The notes: generated by a model from the sequence alone, not told the origin. Shown: positions 1 through 6,935, numbered from the stretch's first letter. The stretch: DNA of 13,375 nt from Pseudomonadota bacterium (GCA_021807975.1 JAKBCJ010000086.1:1-13375), one strand, 5' to 3'. Numbers and translations: made by a program.

Positions 1-735
1 AATCGCCGCCAGCAACTCCGTCCGGTCCTGCACGAAACGGCGGATACGGCCCGCCATCGTATTGAACGCCACCGCGGCCACCGCGACCTCGGTCGGGCCG
101 CCTTCCGGCAGCGGCGCGGCATTCACGTCCCGTCCCAGCGCCTCCGCCGCCTCGGCCAAGGCACGCACGGGCGCGATCAGCCGGCGCACCGCCCATAATG
201 TCAGCAAGGCCGCCGCAACGGTCATCAGCACGAAGGCCGCCAGAAACGTGGGCGAGTGCCAGGGCCGCAGCCGCTTCAACGCCACCGTCACATTCACCCA
301 TTCTCCATCCGGCAGCCGCATCCCGATCACCGCCCGGTGCCAGCCGCGTCCCCCGTAAATCACCAGTTCCCGCCATCGAAGCTGGCGCGCACCCAGCGGC
401 ACGAGGTTCATATTGACGCGCAGCAGGCGTTGTTCGGGAAACGGCATCGGCGGCAGATCCACCTGCGGCGGCGAATCGCTCAGCACCGATTGCAAATCCG
501 GCCCGCGATGCAAATCGGCCACCATGGCCGCCCGGCGGTCCGGGTCAGTCAGAACGACAGAGCGGTAGATTCCCACGACACGGATCGCGATGTCGCGGGC
601 CTGCCCCAGCCGCTGCACATCCAGCCGGTCCAGCGCGTGAATGGTCAGCCCGGCCATCTGCACGATCGCCAGGCCCACCAGCAGCACCAGTGCGGTCCGG
701 GTCGCCAGGCTGCGCGGCCACAGCCGGCGGATCAT
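1..735 (-). CDS. Sensor histidine kinase, N-terminal part (cut by window edge)
   Basis: This is an inner-membrane sensor kinase that should phosphorylate the response regulator encoded just upstream of it. I translated the minus strand from the ATG at 735; the frame stays open for 245 codons to the left edge. A first membrane segment lies at about residues 12-29. A periplasmic loop of about 130 residues follows, then a second membrane segment at about 163-185. The rest is a HAMP domain, with its conserved proline (IAPVRALAEAAE), a GPTEV segment and an AFNTMAGRIRRF segment. The sequence ends at DRTELLAAI, directly before where the phospho-accepting His box and the ATPase domain would start, so neither can be checked. 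The start overlaps the regulator's stop in an ATGA arrangement (735-732), implying translational coupling. The HAMP sequence resembles the EnvZ/RstB-type group. The signal sensed is unknown, and the periplasmic loop shows no motif I recognise. Confidence 0.9.
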   Translation of the reverse strand, partial: MIRRLWPRSLATRTALVLLVGLAIVQMAGLTIHALDRLDVQRLGQARDIAIRVVGIYRSVVLTDPDRRAAMVADLHRGPDLQSVLSDSPPQVDLPPMPFPEQRLLRVNMNLVPLGARQLRWRELVIYGGRGWHRAVIGMRLPDGEWVNVTVALKRLRPWHSPTFLAAFVLMTVAAALLTLWAVRRLIAPVRALAEAAEALGRDVNAAPLPEGGPTEVAVAAVAFNTMAGRIRRFVQDRTELLAAI

Positions 736-1451
736 ACCCTTTCCACCGTCGCGGCAAGGACGTAACCGCCGCCGCGCACGGTCTTGATAAGCTGGGCGTT
801 GCGCCCGTCATCCTCCAGCTTGCGCCGCAGCCGCGACACTGCCACGTCGATTGCCCGGTCGAACGGCCCGGCCTGCCGCCCTCGCAACAAGTCCAGCAGC
901 ATGTCGCGGGTCAGCACACGGTTCGCCCGTTCCACCAGTGCCAGCAGCAGATCGTATTCGCCCCCGGTCAGTGCGACCTCCACCCCCTCCGGGTTCAGCA
1001 GCCGGCGCCTGGCCGGTTCCAGCGTCCAGTCGTTGAATTTGAAACCGCGCATCGACGGATCCAACCTGGTATCCGACTGATCGCCCGACCGGCGCAGCAC
1101 CGCGCGGATGCGTGCCAGCAATTCGCGCGGATTGAACGGTTTGGACAGGTAATCGTCCGCACCCAGTTCCAGGCCGATGATCCTGTCCGTCTCCTCCCCC
1201 ATCGCCGTCAGCATCACGATCGGGATGTCGCCCTCGCCGCGCAGCCAGCGTGCCAGGTCCAGGCCGGATTCACCCGGCAGCATCAGGTCCAGCACCACCA
1301 ACTGGTAATGTCCGTTCAGCCATGCACGCCGGGCTTCCTTGCCATCGCGCACGGCGGTGACGCGGAATCGTTGCTTCTCCAGGAAGCGGGCGAGCAGATC
1401 GCGGATTTCGCGATCGTCGTCGATGACTAGGATATGCGGGTTCTGGTCCAT
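732..1451 (-). CDS. OmpR-family two-component response regulator
   Basis: This is a DNA-binding response regulator of 239 residues, the usual size for the OmpR/PhoB group. The receiver domain (about 1-120) has the acidic pocket D11-D13, the phospho-acceptor D55 in LVVLDLMLPG, T82 in IVMLTA and K104 in the YLSKPF motif, all intact. The C-terminal winged helix (about 130-235) includes EYDLLLALVE, the recognition-helix region DRAIDVAVSRLRRKL and the wing ending VRGGGYVL. I start it at the ATG at 1451 (MDQNPHILVIDDD). An in-frame ATG four codons upstream, at 1463, is an alternative, and neither has a strong Shine-Dalgarno sequence. Its stop overlaps the start of the kinase gene by 4 bp, making an operon of regulator then kinase. 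The divergent gene at 1587 and the repeated TTGCA motif between them suggest autoregulation and control of that neighbour; this is inference. The stimulus cannot be told from sequence. Confidence 0.95.
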   Translation of the reverse strand: MDQNPHILVIDDDREIRDLLARFLEKQRFRVTAVRDGKEARRAWLNGHYQLVVLDLMLPGESGLDLARWLRGEGDIPIVMLTAMGEETDRIIGLELGADDYLSKPFNPRELLARIRAVLRRSGDQSDTRLDPSMRGFKFNDWTLEPARRRLLNPEGVEVALTGGEYDLLLALVERANRVLTRDMLLDLLRGRQAGPFDRAIDVAVSRLRRKLEDDGRNAQLIKTVRGGGYVLAATVERV

Positions 1452-1494
1452 GCAATGTAACATAGTCCAGGATGCAGGCAGTTCGGTATCGCCG

Positions 1495-1510
1495 TTGCAT
1501 TTTATTGCAA
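1495..1510. promoter_or_regulatory. Candidate response-regulator site: TTGCA repeat between divergent genes
   Basis: The pentamer TTGCA occurs at 1495-1499 and again at 1505-1509, exactly 10 bp apart on the same face of the helix. The stretch is also an inverted repeat, TTGCA at 1495 against TGCAA at 1506. A related TGCAA copy lies at 1452-1456, overlapping the regulator start. OmpR-family regulators typically bind tandem half-sites with 10-11 bp spacing, and this lies in the 135-bp space between the regulator gene and a divergent exported protein. Binding itself is inferred. Confidence 0.4.
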
Positions 1511-1586
1511 TTCGTCGCCTGACTGAGCGACTCATACGCTCCGGAAAGACGCATGTATGCGCCGCTGCAAACATGGAGACTCCCCG

Positions 1587-1979
1587 ATGCGTCAAACCTT
1601 GCTCGCCGCCGCGGCGGCTTTCGTCATTGGCGGCATCGCCGCCGGCGCCGCCGTGTCGCATGCCCAACCTACACCGAACCAGCAGATGGAGGGCATGCCG
1701 CCACACCCGGGTATGATGGGCTGGAGGCACGAACGCCCGTTCCACCCGGGGGATTTGGCGCTGATCTACCGCCAGGAAGACCGCAACCTGACCCAAGCGG
1801 ACGTCCAGAAAATCGCCGAGGCGTTTCTGCTGTGGCACGGCAACCATACCTGGAAGGTTACCAACGTGGCGGCCACGGCCGACGGCCCGATCGGCTTCAG
1901 CCTGACAACGCCCGAGGGTTCGGTGGTGGCCAAATTCACCATGGATCCGCATACTGGGCGCATCCACCGGGTCGGGTAG
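1587..1979 (+). CDS. Small exported Met/His-rich protein next to two-component system
   Basis: This is a predicted periplasmic protein of 130 residues. A signal peptide covers about residues 1-26, with a hydrophobic Ala-rich core and likely cleavage after VSHA. A Met/His/Pro-rich stretch follows at 34-53 (MEGMPPHPGMMGWRHERPFH), then a compact domain of about 75 residues. The end of that domain (VVAKFTMDPHTGRIHRV) resembles the last strands of PepSY-like domains; that likeness is weak and only by eye. The start is the ATG at 1587, because GGAGA at 1575-1579 lies 7 bases upstream and the signal peptide begins there; an ATG ten codons earlier lacks this. It is divergent from the response-regulator gene, so it may be a target or an accessory sensor of that system. 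Clustered Met and His suggest metal binding, possibly copper, but no defined motif is present. I do not recognise a named family. Confidence 0.8.
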   Translation: MRQTLLAAAAAFVIGGIAAGAAVSHAQPTPNQQMEGMPPHPGMMGWRHERPFHPGDLALIYRQEDRNLTQADVQKIAEAFLLWHGNHTWKVTNVAATADGPIGFSLTTPEGSVVAKFTMDPHTGRIHRVG

Positions 1980-2100
1980 TCTTGAGGCTGCGCCGTCCTG
2001 TTCCAGGGGGAATTTGATCAGTGGCAGACCCGGGCCAGACTCAGGTTCGGGTCGGTCGCCGGTTCCGCGGCGGCATCGCTGTCAGACAGGCGCAACCCCG

Positions 2101-2745
2101 CTAACTGACCGGGTAGCCGGACGGCCGGTCCGGGCCGGCGGCCCCCATTTCAAGCAATGCCAGCAAGGTGGCGGCGCGGTCGGCATCGTCGGGGGCTTCC
2201 AGCAGCGCCTGCTTCTCGGCCGGCTCGAACGGGCAGGCCATCGCCAGGGTGACGATCAGCGCATCGTCGGGCAGACCGCGGATAGCATCCCAGTTGGCGT
2301 CCACCCCGCGGTGACCGAAATAGACCCGCAGGGCCGTCAGTATCTTGTCGCGCCGGATATCGGCGGGCGGGCGATCCGCCGCCAGATCGCCCAGGTATGG
2401 ACTGAAGTCGCCACGAACCCGCCGATAGCCTTTTCGCATCTCAATCTCGGTGCCGAACGCAAACCGCAACACGCCGGTCAGCGTGATGAGCAGCCGGCCG
2501 TCGTCGGTTTCGCTGAACGACGACAGCCGCCCAAGGCACCCTACCCGATACAGCCCCCCTTGCGGATCGGGCTGGATCATCCCGAACATCCGCCCGGTGG
2601 CCAGCGAATCCTGGACCATCGCCAGATAGCGCGGTTCGAAGATATTCAGCGGCAGCTTTCCGCGCGGCAAAAGCAGCGCCCCGGTCAGCGGAAAGACCGC
2701 GAACTCAAGGGGCAGGTCCTCGGGCCGCGGATGGAATGGCGGCAT
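2101..2745 (-). CDS. LON substrate-binding (N-terminal) domain protein
   Basis: This 214-residue protein consists of a stand-alone LON N-terminal domain without the AAA+ or protease parts of Lon. Family features visible are the start LEFAVFPLTGALLLPRGKLPLNIFEPRY, split here as FAVFPLTGALLLP (about residues 14-26) and LNIFEPRYLAMV (about 33-44), then RVGCLGRLSSF and the strand LLITLTGVLRF. The domain binds unfolded polypeptide in Lon; what the free-standing version does is not settled. Its ATG follows directly on the stop of the thioredoxin-TPR gene (TGA then ATG, no spacing), so the two are co-translated. Pairing of these two genes is common in alphaproteobacteria and points to a protein-quality role. 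In many relatives a small Trm112-like gene follows; the 121 bp after this gene are too short to hold one. There is no signal peptide, so it should be cytoplasmic. Confidence 0.9.
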   Translation of the reverse strand: MPPFHPRPEDLPLEFAVFPLTGALLLPRGKLPLNIFEPRYLAMVQDSLATGRMFGMIQPDPQGGLYRVGCLGRLSSFSETDDGRLLITLTGVLRFAFGTEIEMRKGYRRVRGDFSPYLGDLAADRPPADIRRDKILTALRVYFGHRGVDANWDAIRGLPDDALIVTLAMACPFEPAEKQALLEAPDDADRAATLLALLEMGAAGPDRPSGYPVS

Positions 2746-3684
2746 TCAACTAAACAGCAACGCGGACAGGCGGCGGCGAGCGGCGCTGGTGGCGGGGTCG
2801 TCGAAGCCCCACGCCTCGAAGAACTTCAGCAGTTGCAGGCGGGCGGCGCCTTCGTTCCAGGTGCGTGCCCGGCGGACAATTTCCAGCAATGCGTCGGCCG
2901 CCTGCTCCCGCTCGCCCATCGCATTCAGCGCGGTTGCCAAGTCGTAGCGGGCCTGGTGGTCGGCCGGATCGGCTTCCAACCTAGCCTGCAAGGATTGAAG
3001 CTGGTCGGTGGCGGCACGGCCTTCCCTGGCCAGGGCCAGGGCGCTGCGCGCGCCGGCGATTTCGGCATGTTCGAGGATTTTCTCCGGCACCTGTGCCAGC
3101 GCCTCCTCGGCGGCTTCTTCCTGGTCCATGGCCATAAGAGACCGGATCAACCCGCCCCAGGCGTCAGGGTTTTCGGGTTCCTCGCCCAGCAGGGCGCTGA
3201 ACAACTGGCCGGCTTCCTGCGCATCGCCCTGTTCAAGCGCCGCCTTGGCCTCAGCCAGGAGATCGGCGCTGGGCATCGATCCGCCGGTCGATTTCAGCAG
3301 AGCCTCGACAAAGCGTTTCACTTCGGATTCGGGCTGGGCGCCCTGGAAGATGTCGGCGATCTGGCCCTGCCAGAAGGCAGCGACGGTTGGGACGGATTGC
3401 ATGGGCAAACCGAGCTGGGCGAGTTGACGAACCAGTTGCTGGTTGGCGTCGATGTCGATTTTCACCAGCTTGATACGCCCGCCGGCAGCCTTGGTCACCT
3501 TTTCCAGTGTGGGCGTGAGTTGCTTGCAGGGGCCGCACCATGTCGCCCAGAAGTCCACCAGCACGGGGATCGTGCGCGAGGCCTCGATCACGTCCTGCAT
3601 GAAGGTCTTCTGATCGCCGTCAACAATCATTGCGGCACCGGCGGAGGATGCAGCCGAAGGGGTTTGGCCGATGATGTGGTCCAT
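2746..3684 (-). CDS. cnoX: Thioredoxin-TPR fusion, CnoX/YbbN-like redox chaperone
   Basis: This 312-residue cytoplasmic protein has an N-terminal thioredoxin domain (about 20-130) and a C-terminal region of Ala-rich tetratricopeptide-like helices (about 135-312). That is the architecture of CnoX (YbbN), a holdase that hands oxidation-damaged clients to GroEL. The active site W49-C50-G51-P52-C53 is intact, and the cis-proline is P99 in QSVPT. E. coli CnoX has lost the second pattern (SQHC) and lacks disulfide-reductase activity. The WCGPC form seen here is the one described for alphaproteobacteria such as Caulobacter, where redox activity is kept; applying that here is inference. A ribosome-binding site AGGA lies about 9 bases before the ATG at 3684. 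The gene heads a two-gene operon with the LON-domain gene. A symbol of trxA is sometimes used for such genes but would hide the TPR half. Confidence 0.92.
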   Translation of the reverse strand: MDHIIGQTPSAASSAGAAMIVDGDQKTFMQDVIEASRTIPVLVDFWATWCGPCKQLTPTLEKVTKAAGGRIKLVKIDIDANQQLVRQLAQLGLPMQSVPTVAAFWQGQIADIFQGAQPESEVKRFVEALLKSTGGSMPSADLLAEAKAALEQGDAQEAGQLFSALLGEEPENPDAWGGLIRSLMAMDQEEAAEEALAQVPEKILEHAEIAGARSALALAREGRAATDQLQSLQARLEADPADHQARYDLATALNAMGEREQAADALLEIVRRARTWNEGAARLQLLKFFEAWGFDDPATSAARRRLSALLFS

Positions 3685-3814
3685 TGGGCGTGTTCCTGGT
3701 CGTCGTCAGTCGTTCAGGTGTAGATGTAGTTTATCCGCGAACAAACAAGCGTCTGCATGCGGCAGGCCGATCTTTCGCGGACCATGCCGGTTTGCGGCCG
3801 TGCCGTCCAGGTGG

Positions 3815-3834
3815 CGCGGCCCCGATCGGCCGCG
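3815..3834 (-). terminator. GC-rich hairpin just after prs, possible terminator
   Basis: A perfect 7-bp stem, CGCGGCC against GGCCGCG with a 6-base loop, starts about 7 bases past the prs stop codon. No T-run follows in the direction of prs transcription, so it does not meet the full definition of an intrinsic terminator. It could still pause polymerase or protect the 3' end of the prs message. Confidence 0.3.
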
Positions 3835-3841
3835 ACCGGCG

Positions 3842-4774
3842 TCAATCGAACAGCGAGCTGACCGAACTTTCGTCGCTGATACGGCGCATGGCCTCGGCCA
3901 GCAGCGGCGCGATGGTCAGTTCGCGGATGTTACCGCAGCGCTTGACGCTGTCGGTCGCCAGGATCGAGTCGGTGATGGTCATCATCTCGATGGGCGAGGA
4001 TGAAATCCTGGCGACGGCGGCGCCGGAGAGGACGCCGTGGGTGACGTATGCGCTGGCGGAGCGGGCGCCGCGCTTCACCAGGGCGTCGGCGGCGTTGCAA
4101 TGGGTGCCGCCGGAATCGACCAGATCGTCCACCAGGATACAGTCGCGGCCGACGACATCGCCGATGATATTCATCACCTCGGAATGGCCGGCGCGTTCGC
4201 GGCGTTTGTCGATGATGGCCAGATCGCAGTTCAGACGGGTGGCGATGGCCCGGGCGCGGACCACACCGCCAACATCGGGCGACACGATCATCAGGTCGCG
4301 GCCGCGATAGCGCTCCTCGATATCGCGGCTGAACAGCGGGGCGGCGATCAGGTTATCCACGGGAATGTCGAAGAAGCCCTGAATCTGGCCGGCGTGCAGG
4401 TCCATGGTCAGGACACGGTTGGCCCCCGCCTCGGTAATCAGGTTGGCGACCAGCTTGGCGGAAATCGGCGTGCGCGGGGCCGATTTACGGTCCTGGCGGG
4501 CGTAGCCGAAATACGGGATCACGGCGGTGATGCGCCGGGCGCTGGAACGGCGCAGGGCATCGAGGGTAACCAGCAGCTCCATCAGATTGTCGTTGGCCGG
4601 GAACGAGGTGGACTGGATGACGAACACATCCTCGCCGCGCACGTTTTCCTGGATCTCGACGAACACTTCCATATCGGCGAAGCGCCGGATGGAAGCCTTG
4701 GTAAGCGGCAGGCCAAGGATGGCCGCGACAGCCTCCGCGAGGGGCCGGTTGCTGTTGCAGGCGACGATCTTCAT
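3842..4774 (-). CDS. prs: Ribose-phosphate pyrophosphokinase (PRPP synthetase)
   Basis: This enzyme makes PRPP from ribose 5-phosphate and ATP, feeding purine, pyrimidine, NAD, histidine and tryptophan synthesis in the cytoplasm. The protein has 310 residues, the normal length. Signature features are the metal/ribose-phosphate segment DLHAGQIQGFFDIPVDN (125-141), the flexible-loop residues K190-R191-R192, and the PRPP-binding loop DDLVDSGGT (216-224). The frame stays open upstream to 5026, but the start is set at 4774 because MKIVACNSNRP is the standard N-terminus of alphaproteobacterial Prs. The Shine-Dalgarno sequence there is weak. A candidate promoter lies about 50 bases upstream. The gene appears to be transcribed alone: the thioredoxin gene downstream is 157 bp away with a hairpin between. 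No key residue is missing. Confidence 0.97.
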   Translation of the reverse strand: MKIVACNSNRPLAEAVAAILGLPLTKASIRRFADMEVFVEIQENVRGEDVFVIQSTSFPANDNLMELLVTLDALRRSSARRITAVIPYFGYARQDRKSAPRTPISAKLVANLITEAGANRVLTMDLHAGQIQGFFDIPVDNLIAAPLFSRDIEERYRGRDLMIVSPDVGGVVRARAIATRLNCDLAIIDKRRERAGHSEVMNIIGDVVGRDCILVDDLVDSGGTHCNAADALVKRGARSASAYVTHGVLSGAAVARISSSPIEMMTITDSILATDSVKRCGNIRELTIAPLLAEAMRRISDESSVSSLFD

Positions 4775-4829
4775 GAGCAGGACCGCTGAAAAAAGGGCCG
4801 AACCGGTCGGGGCGCCGGAAACAAGCGGG

Positions 4830-4858
4830 CTTCTAGCAATGGTTCTGTCACATGTCCA
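4830..4858 (-). promoter_or_regulatory. Candidate sigma-70-type promoter of prs
   Basis: On the minus strand, TGGACA (4858-4853, five of six matches to TTGACA) is followed after exactly 17 bases by TAGAAG (4835-4830, four of six matches to TATAAT). This would start transcription near 4823 and give a leader of about 50 bases before the prs ATG. It lies in the 279-bp gap between the PAP2-like gene and prs, which otherwise holds no supported gene. Confidence 0.5.
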
Positions 4859-5053
4859 TGAAGTGCAGCCATGCCGTTTCGGCTTGGAGAGCGGGGACCG
4901 CGCCGAAGCCCGCAAATCGCCCGATGAAATACAACGGCGATCGACGGCTGGCAGTCCTGGTCCGGGAAAAGGCATGGATGGCGGGCCTGCGCACGCCACG
5001 ACGGTTCCCACTGCCCTTGCGTCCATCGGGGCCGGTTACAGGGCGCCGCGGCT

Positions 5054-5650
5054 TCAGCCTTCCGCTGGAAAGCGCACGAATTCCGGCGTGCCGCGGCATG
5101 CCGGAATGAACCGGGCCGCCTGGAACGCGGTATGGCGAATCGCGGCTTCGGCCGGCAGGTGCAGGCCGTGGAATACGATCGCCACCAGCACGACGACCCC
5201 GGCCAGTGGCACCAGGCGCAACCGGGGCGGCGGCCCGGCGAAATGTGGCAGGACGGCGGCGCCGGCCAGTCCAATCAGGGCGCCGATCACCACCTCGGGG
5301 ACCGAGTGGGCGCCCAGCAGCAGCCGGGACATACCGATAACGACGGCGGCCAGAATCGCGGCCGGCATGATGGTGGATCGCCGGTCCGTGAGCATGGCGG
5401 CGAGGCCGCCGACAGTGACGGCAGCGGCGGCAACATGACCGCTGGGACTGTGGACGGCCAGCGGGCCAAACAGCGGCGAACAGGCGAGGAAAGTCAGTTT
5501 GGACAGCAGGGTCGCGACGAAAACCGCGGCCACGACCAGCAGCCATGCAATCGCGCCGCGCCGCCAGCCCTGGATGGCCAGGGCGACGGCAACGGCCAGC
5601 ACCAGCGGCACGATGACCGCCTGATCGGCGAAGTCTGTCAGAAATCTCAC
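5054..5650 (-). CDS. PAP2-like integral membrane phosphatase-family protein
   Basis: This is a polytopic membrane protein of 198 residues with about five to six hydrophobic segments. It resembles PAP2 lipid phosphatases, which remove phosphate from lipid carriers or phosphatidate. The second catalytic motif PSGH (69-72) is present. The third, SRxxxxxHxxxD, reads SRLLLGAHSVPE (108-119), with Glu in place of Asp. The first, KxxxxxxRP, reads K51...S58-P59, with the Arg lost. Catalytic competence is therefore doubtful, though the PSGH and second His are intact. It starts with GTG at 5650, preceded by AGGGA at a good distance. The last 18 or so residues follow an Ala-Arg end and are encoded by a 28-bp palindrome and flanking bases, so the C-terminus looks extended. 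It lies 70 bp downstream of where the crotonase-family gene ends upstream of it on the same strand, so the two may be co-transcribed. Confidence 0.8.
   Translation of the reverse strand: MRFLTDFADQAVIVPLVLAVAVALAIQGWRRGAIAWLLVVAAVFVATLLSKLTFLACSPLFGPLAVHSPSGHVAAAAVTVGGLAAMLTDRRSTIMPAAILAAVVIGMSRLLLGAHSVPEVVIGALIGLAGAAVLPHFAGPPPRLRLVPLAGVVVLVAIVFHGLHLPAEAAIRHTAFQAARFIPACRGTPEFVRFPAEG
5080..5107. repeat. 28-bp palindrome inside the 3' end of the PAP2-like gene
   Basis: The left arm ATTCCGGCGTGCCG and right arm CGGCATGCCGGAAT are reverse complements with a single mismatch (G against T) and no loop. It lies in frame within the coding sequence, giving residues about 181-190 of the PAP2-like protein (FIPACRGTPE). 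It could be a remnant of a small palindromic repeat inserted near the gene end, or a transcript-end hairpin; no T-run follows on either strand. I find no second copy in the window. Confidence 0.6.
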
Positions 5651-5720
5651 CCCGTCCCTATAGGCGAAAGCCGAGGGAAAATGATTCAGAATCGCGTCAT
5701 ACCGGGGATGAAATTTGCGG

Positions 5721-6485
5721 TTACCGGCCTTTCCATACCGGAGTACGCTTGGTGAGGAACGCGTCCATGCCCTCGCGGAAATCCTGGCTGGTGTAGGCTT
5801 GTTCGATCAGGTCCTCGTCGGGCGGCAGGTTGTCGCGCAGGCGGCGCAGGGCTTCGCGGGTGACCCGCATCGTGATCGGGGCATGACTGGCCAGCAGTGC
5901 GGCCAGTTCGGTTGCGCGTGTCCGCAGCGCGGCGTGGTCGGCCAGCACCTCGGTGACGAGACCGACCGACAGGGCCTCGGTCGCGGACAGCAGGCGGGCG
6001 GTGAATATCATCTCGATGACGCGGGCGGGGCCGACCAGGGCGTTCAACCGAGCGATATTGGACATCGACAGGCAGTTGCCCAGGGTGCGGGCGATGGGAA
6101 AGCCGAATCGGGCGTTGGCGGCGGCAATCCGCAGATCGCATGATGCGGCGATGGCGGCGCCGCCCCCGGTGCAGGCACCGGCAATCGCGGCGACGGTGGG
6201 AACGGGGCAGCGCTCGATAGTGCCCAGGACGCGATCGATCCTGGCTTCGTAGGCCATGGCATCGGCGGCGCCGTCAAAGGCGCGAAACTGGTTGATATCG
6301 GTGCCGGCGGCGAATGCCTTCTCTCCGGCGCCGGTAATCACCAGGGCGCGGACGTCGCCCGGGGCGGCGGCGATTTCGGCCAGACGCTCATACATCGGGA
6401 AGGTCAGGGCGTTGCGCGCCTGCGGGCGGTTGAGGGTGACGAAGCCGATGCTGTCGCGCTGTTCGTAGAGGAGTTCTTCGGTCAT
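5721..6485 (-). CDS. Crotonase-family protein (enoyl-CoA hydratase/isomerase-like), atypical active site
   Basis: This 254-residue protein has the normal length and fold signature of the crotonase superfamily. Visible features are NRPQARNAL (19-27), the oxyanion-hole strand AFAAGTDI (57-64) and the second oxyanion segment GACTGGGAAIAASCD (103-117). Crotonases act on acyl-CoA thioesters. Standard enoyl-CoA hydratases use two glutamates, one two residues after the GGG and one in the FGxPE motif. Here these positions are A111 and I131 (FGFPIARTLGN), so the usual water-adding pair is absent. It may catalyse another reaction of the superfamily or act on a substrate needing no general acid-base pair. 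AGGA lies about 10 bases before the ATG at 6485. It may share a transcript with the PAP2-like gene downstream. The substrate is unknown. Confidence 0.88.
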   Translation of the reverse strand: MTEELLYEQRDSIGFVTLNRPQARNALTFPMYERLAEIAAAPGDVRALVITGAGEKAFAAGTDINQFRAFDGAADAMAYEARIDRVLGTIERCPVPTVAAIAGACTGGGAAIAASCDLRIAAANARFGFPIARTLGNCLSMSNIARLNALVGPARVIEMIFTARLLSATEALSVGLVTEVLADHAALRTRATELAALLASHAPITMRVTREALRRLRDNLPPDEDLIEQAYTSQDFREGMDAFLTKRTPVWKGR

Positions 6486-6935
6486 TGGGTCGATCCTGGA
6501 TGCGTTCCCTGCTGTCGTAGGGTCTCGATCGGCGGGGATGCAAGGCTAGCGGTTCGCCGGGCGTCTAACCGATGCCTCAAGAGCCAGGAATCGGTACTGA
6601 ATATTATTTATTGGACATTCGTCGCTGATGAACAGGGGACAAGGGATGGGCGGTATTCCAGCGCGTGTGCCAGAATGCGTAGCGAATCATGGGAAATTAG
6701 TCAACGGAATGCGATGGGGCGGGACTGCCGGCGCAATCGGCGGCCGGCCGCCTCGGGCGGGAGCGGCCCCTCTTGAGCGCGGCCGGATCGGCCCCATAAT
6801 TTCACCACGTTCATAGGTGCATCCTGCGTGCGGCCCGGGCTAATCTGAGCGACCGGACGCGTCTGGCCCCGGGGCCGGGCGATTCGGAGCAAGGCCGGGT
6901 TGCACGTTAAAGGCGGCACCAGAGAGAGGACGACG
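6486..6935. other. 450-bp intergenic region with divergent promoters
   Basis: This gap separates the crotonase gene (minus) from the exported His-rich gene (plus) and must hold both promoters. It contains an AT-rich island at about 6597-6615 in an otherwise GC-rich setting. It also has a perfect 14-bp palindrome GGCGGCCGGCCGCC at 6739-6752 and a 12-bp palindrome GGCCCCGGGGCC at 6865-6876, the latter in the presumed leader of the plus-strand gene. A short open frame of 62 codons at 6628-6816 has no ribosome-binding support or recognisable product and I do not call it. Confidence 0.6.
6773..6800 (+). promoter_or_regulatory. Candidate promoter for the exported-protein cluster
   Basis: TTGAGC (6773-6778, four of six matches) and CATAAT (6795-6800, five of six matches) are separated by 16 bases. 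Transcription would begin near 6807 and give a leader of about 130 bases before the ATG at 6936. Such a long, GC-rich leader with a 12-bp palindrome leaves room for post-transcriptional control, which is inference. Confidence 0.4.

Noticed and set aside
690..1430. Open frame of 246 codons on the plus strand
   Set aside because: Antisense to the response regulator and kinase; Gln/Arg/Pro-rich with no motif.
1452..1967. Long N-terminal extension of the response regulator frame
   Set aside because: The receiver domain starts at 1451, and the extension is antisense to the exported Met/His protein with no ribosome-binding site.
1980..2100. Possible bidirectional terminator between converging genes
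   Set aside because: Only a 6-bp stem (GACCCG/CGGGTC, 2027-2053) with a 15-base loop and no T-run; too weak to call.
2014..3723. Open frame of 569 codons on the plus strand
   Set aside because: It lies antisense to the thioredoxin-TPR and LON-domain genes, which have clear family motifs. Low-complexity, Gln/Gly/Arg-rich translation is typical of antisense frames in GC-rich DNA.
4037..4789. Open frame of 250 codons on the plus strand
   Set aside because: Antisense to prs; no family likeness.
4775..5026. Upstream extension of the prs frame
   Set aside because: Family alignment fixes the start at 4774, and the candidate promoter lies inside the extension.
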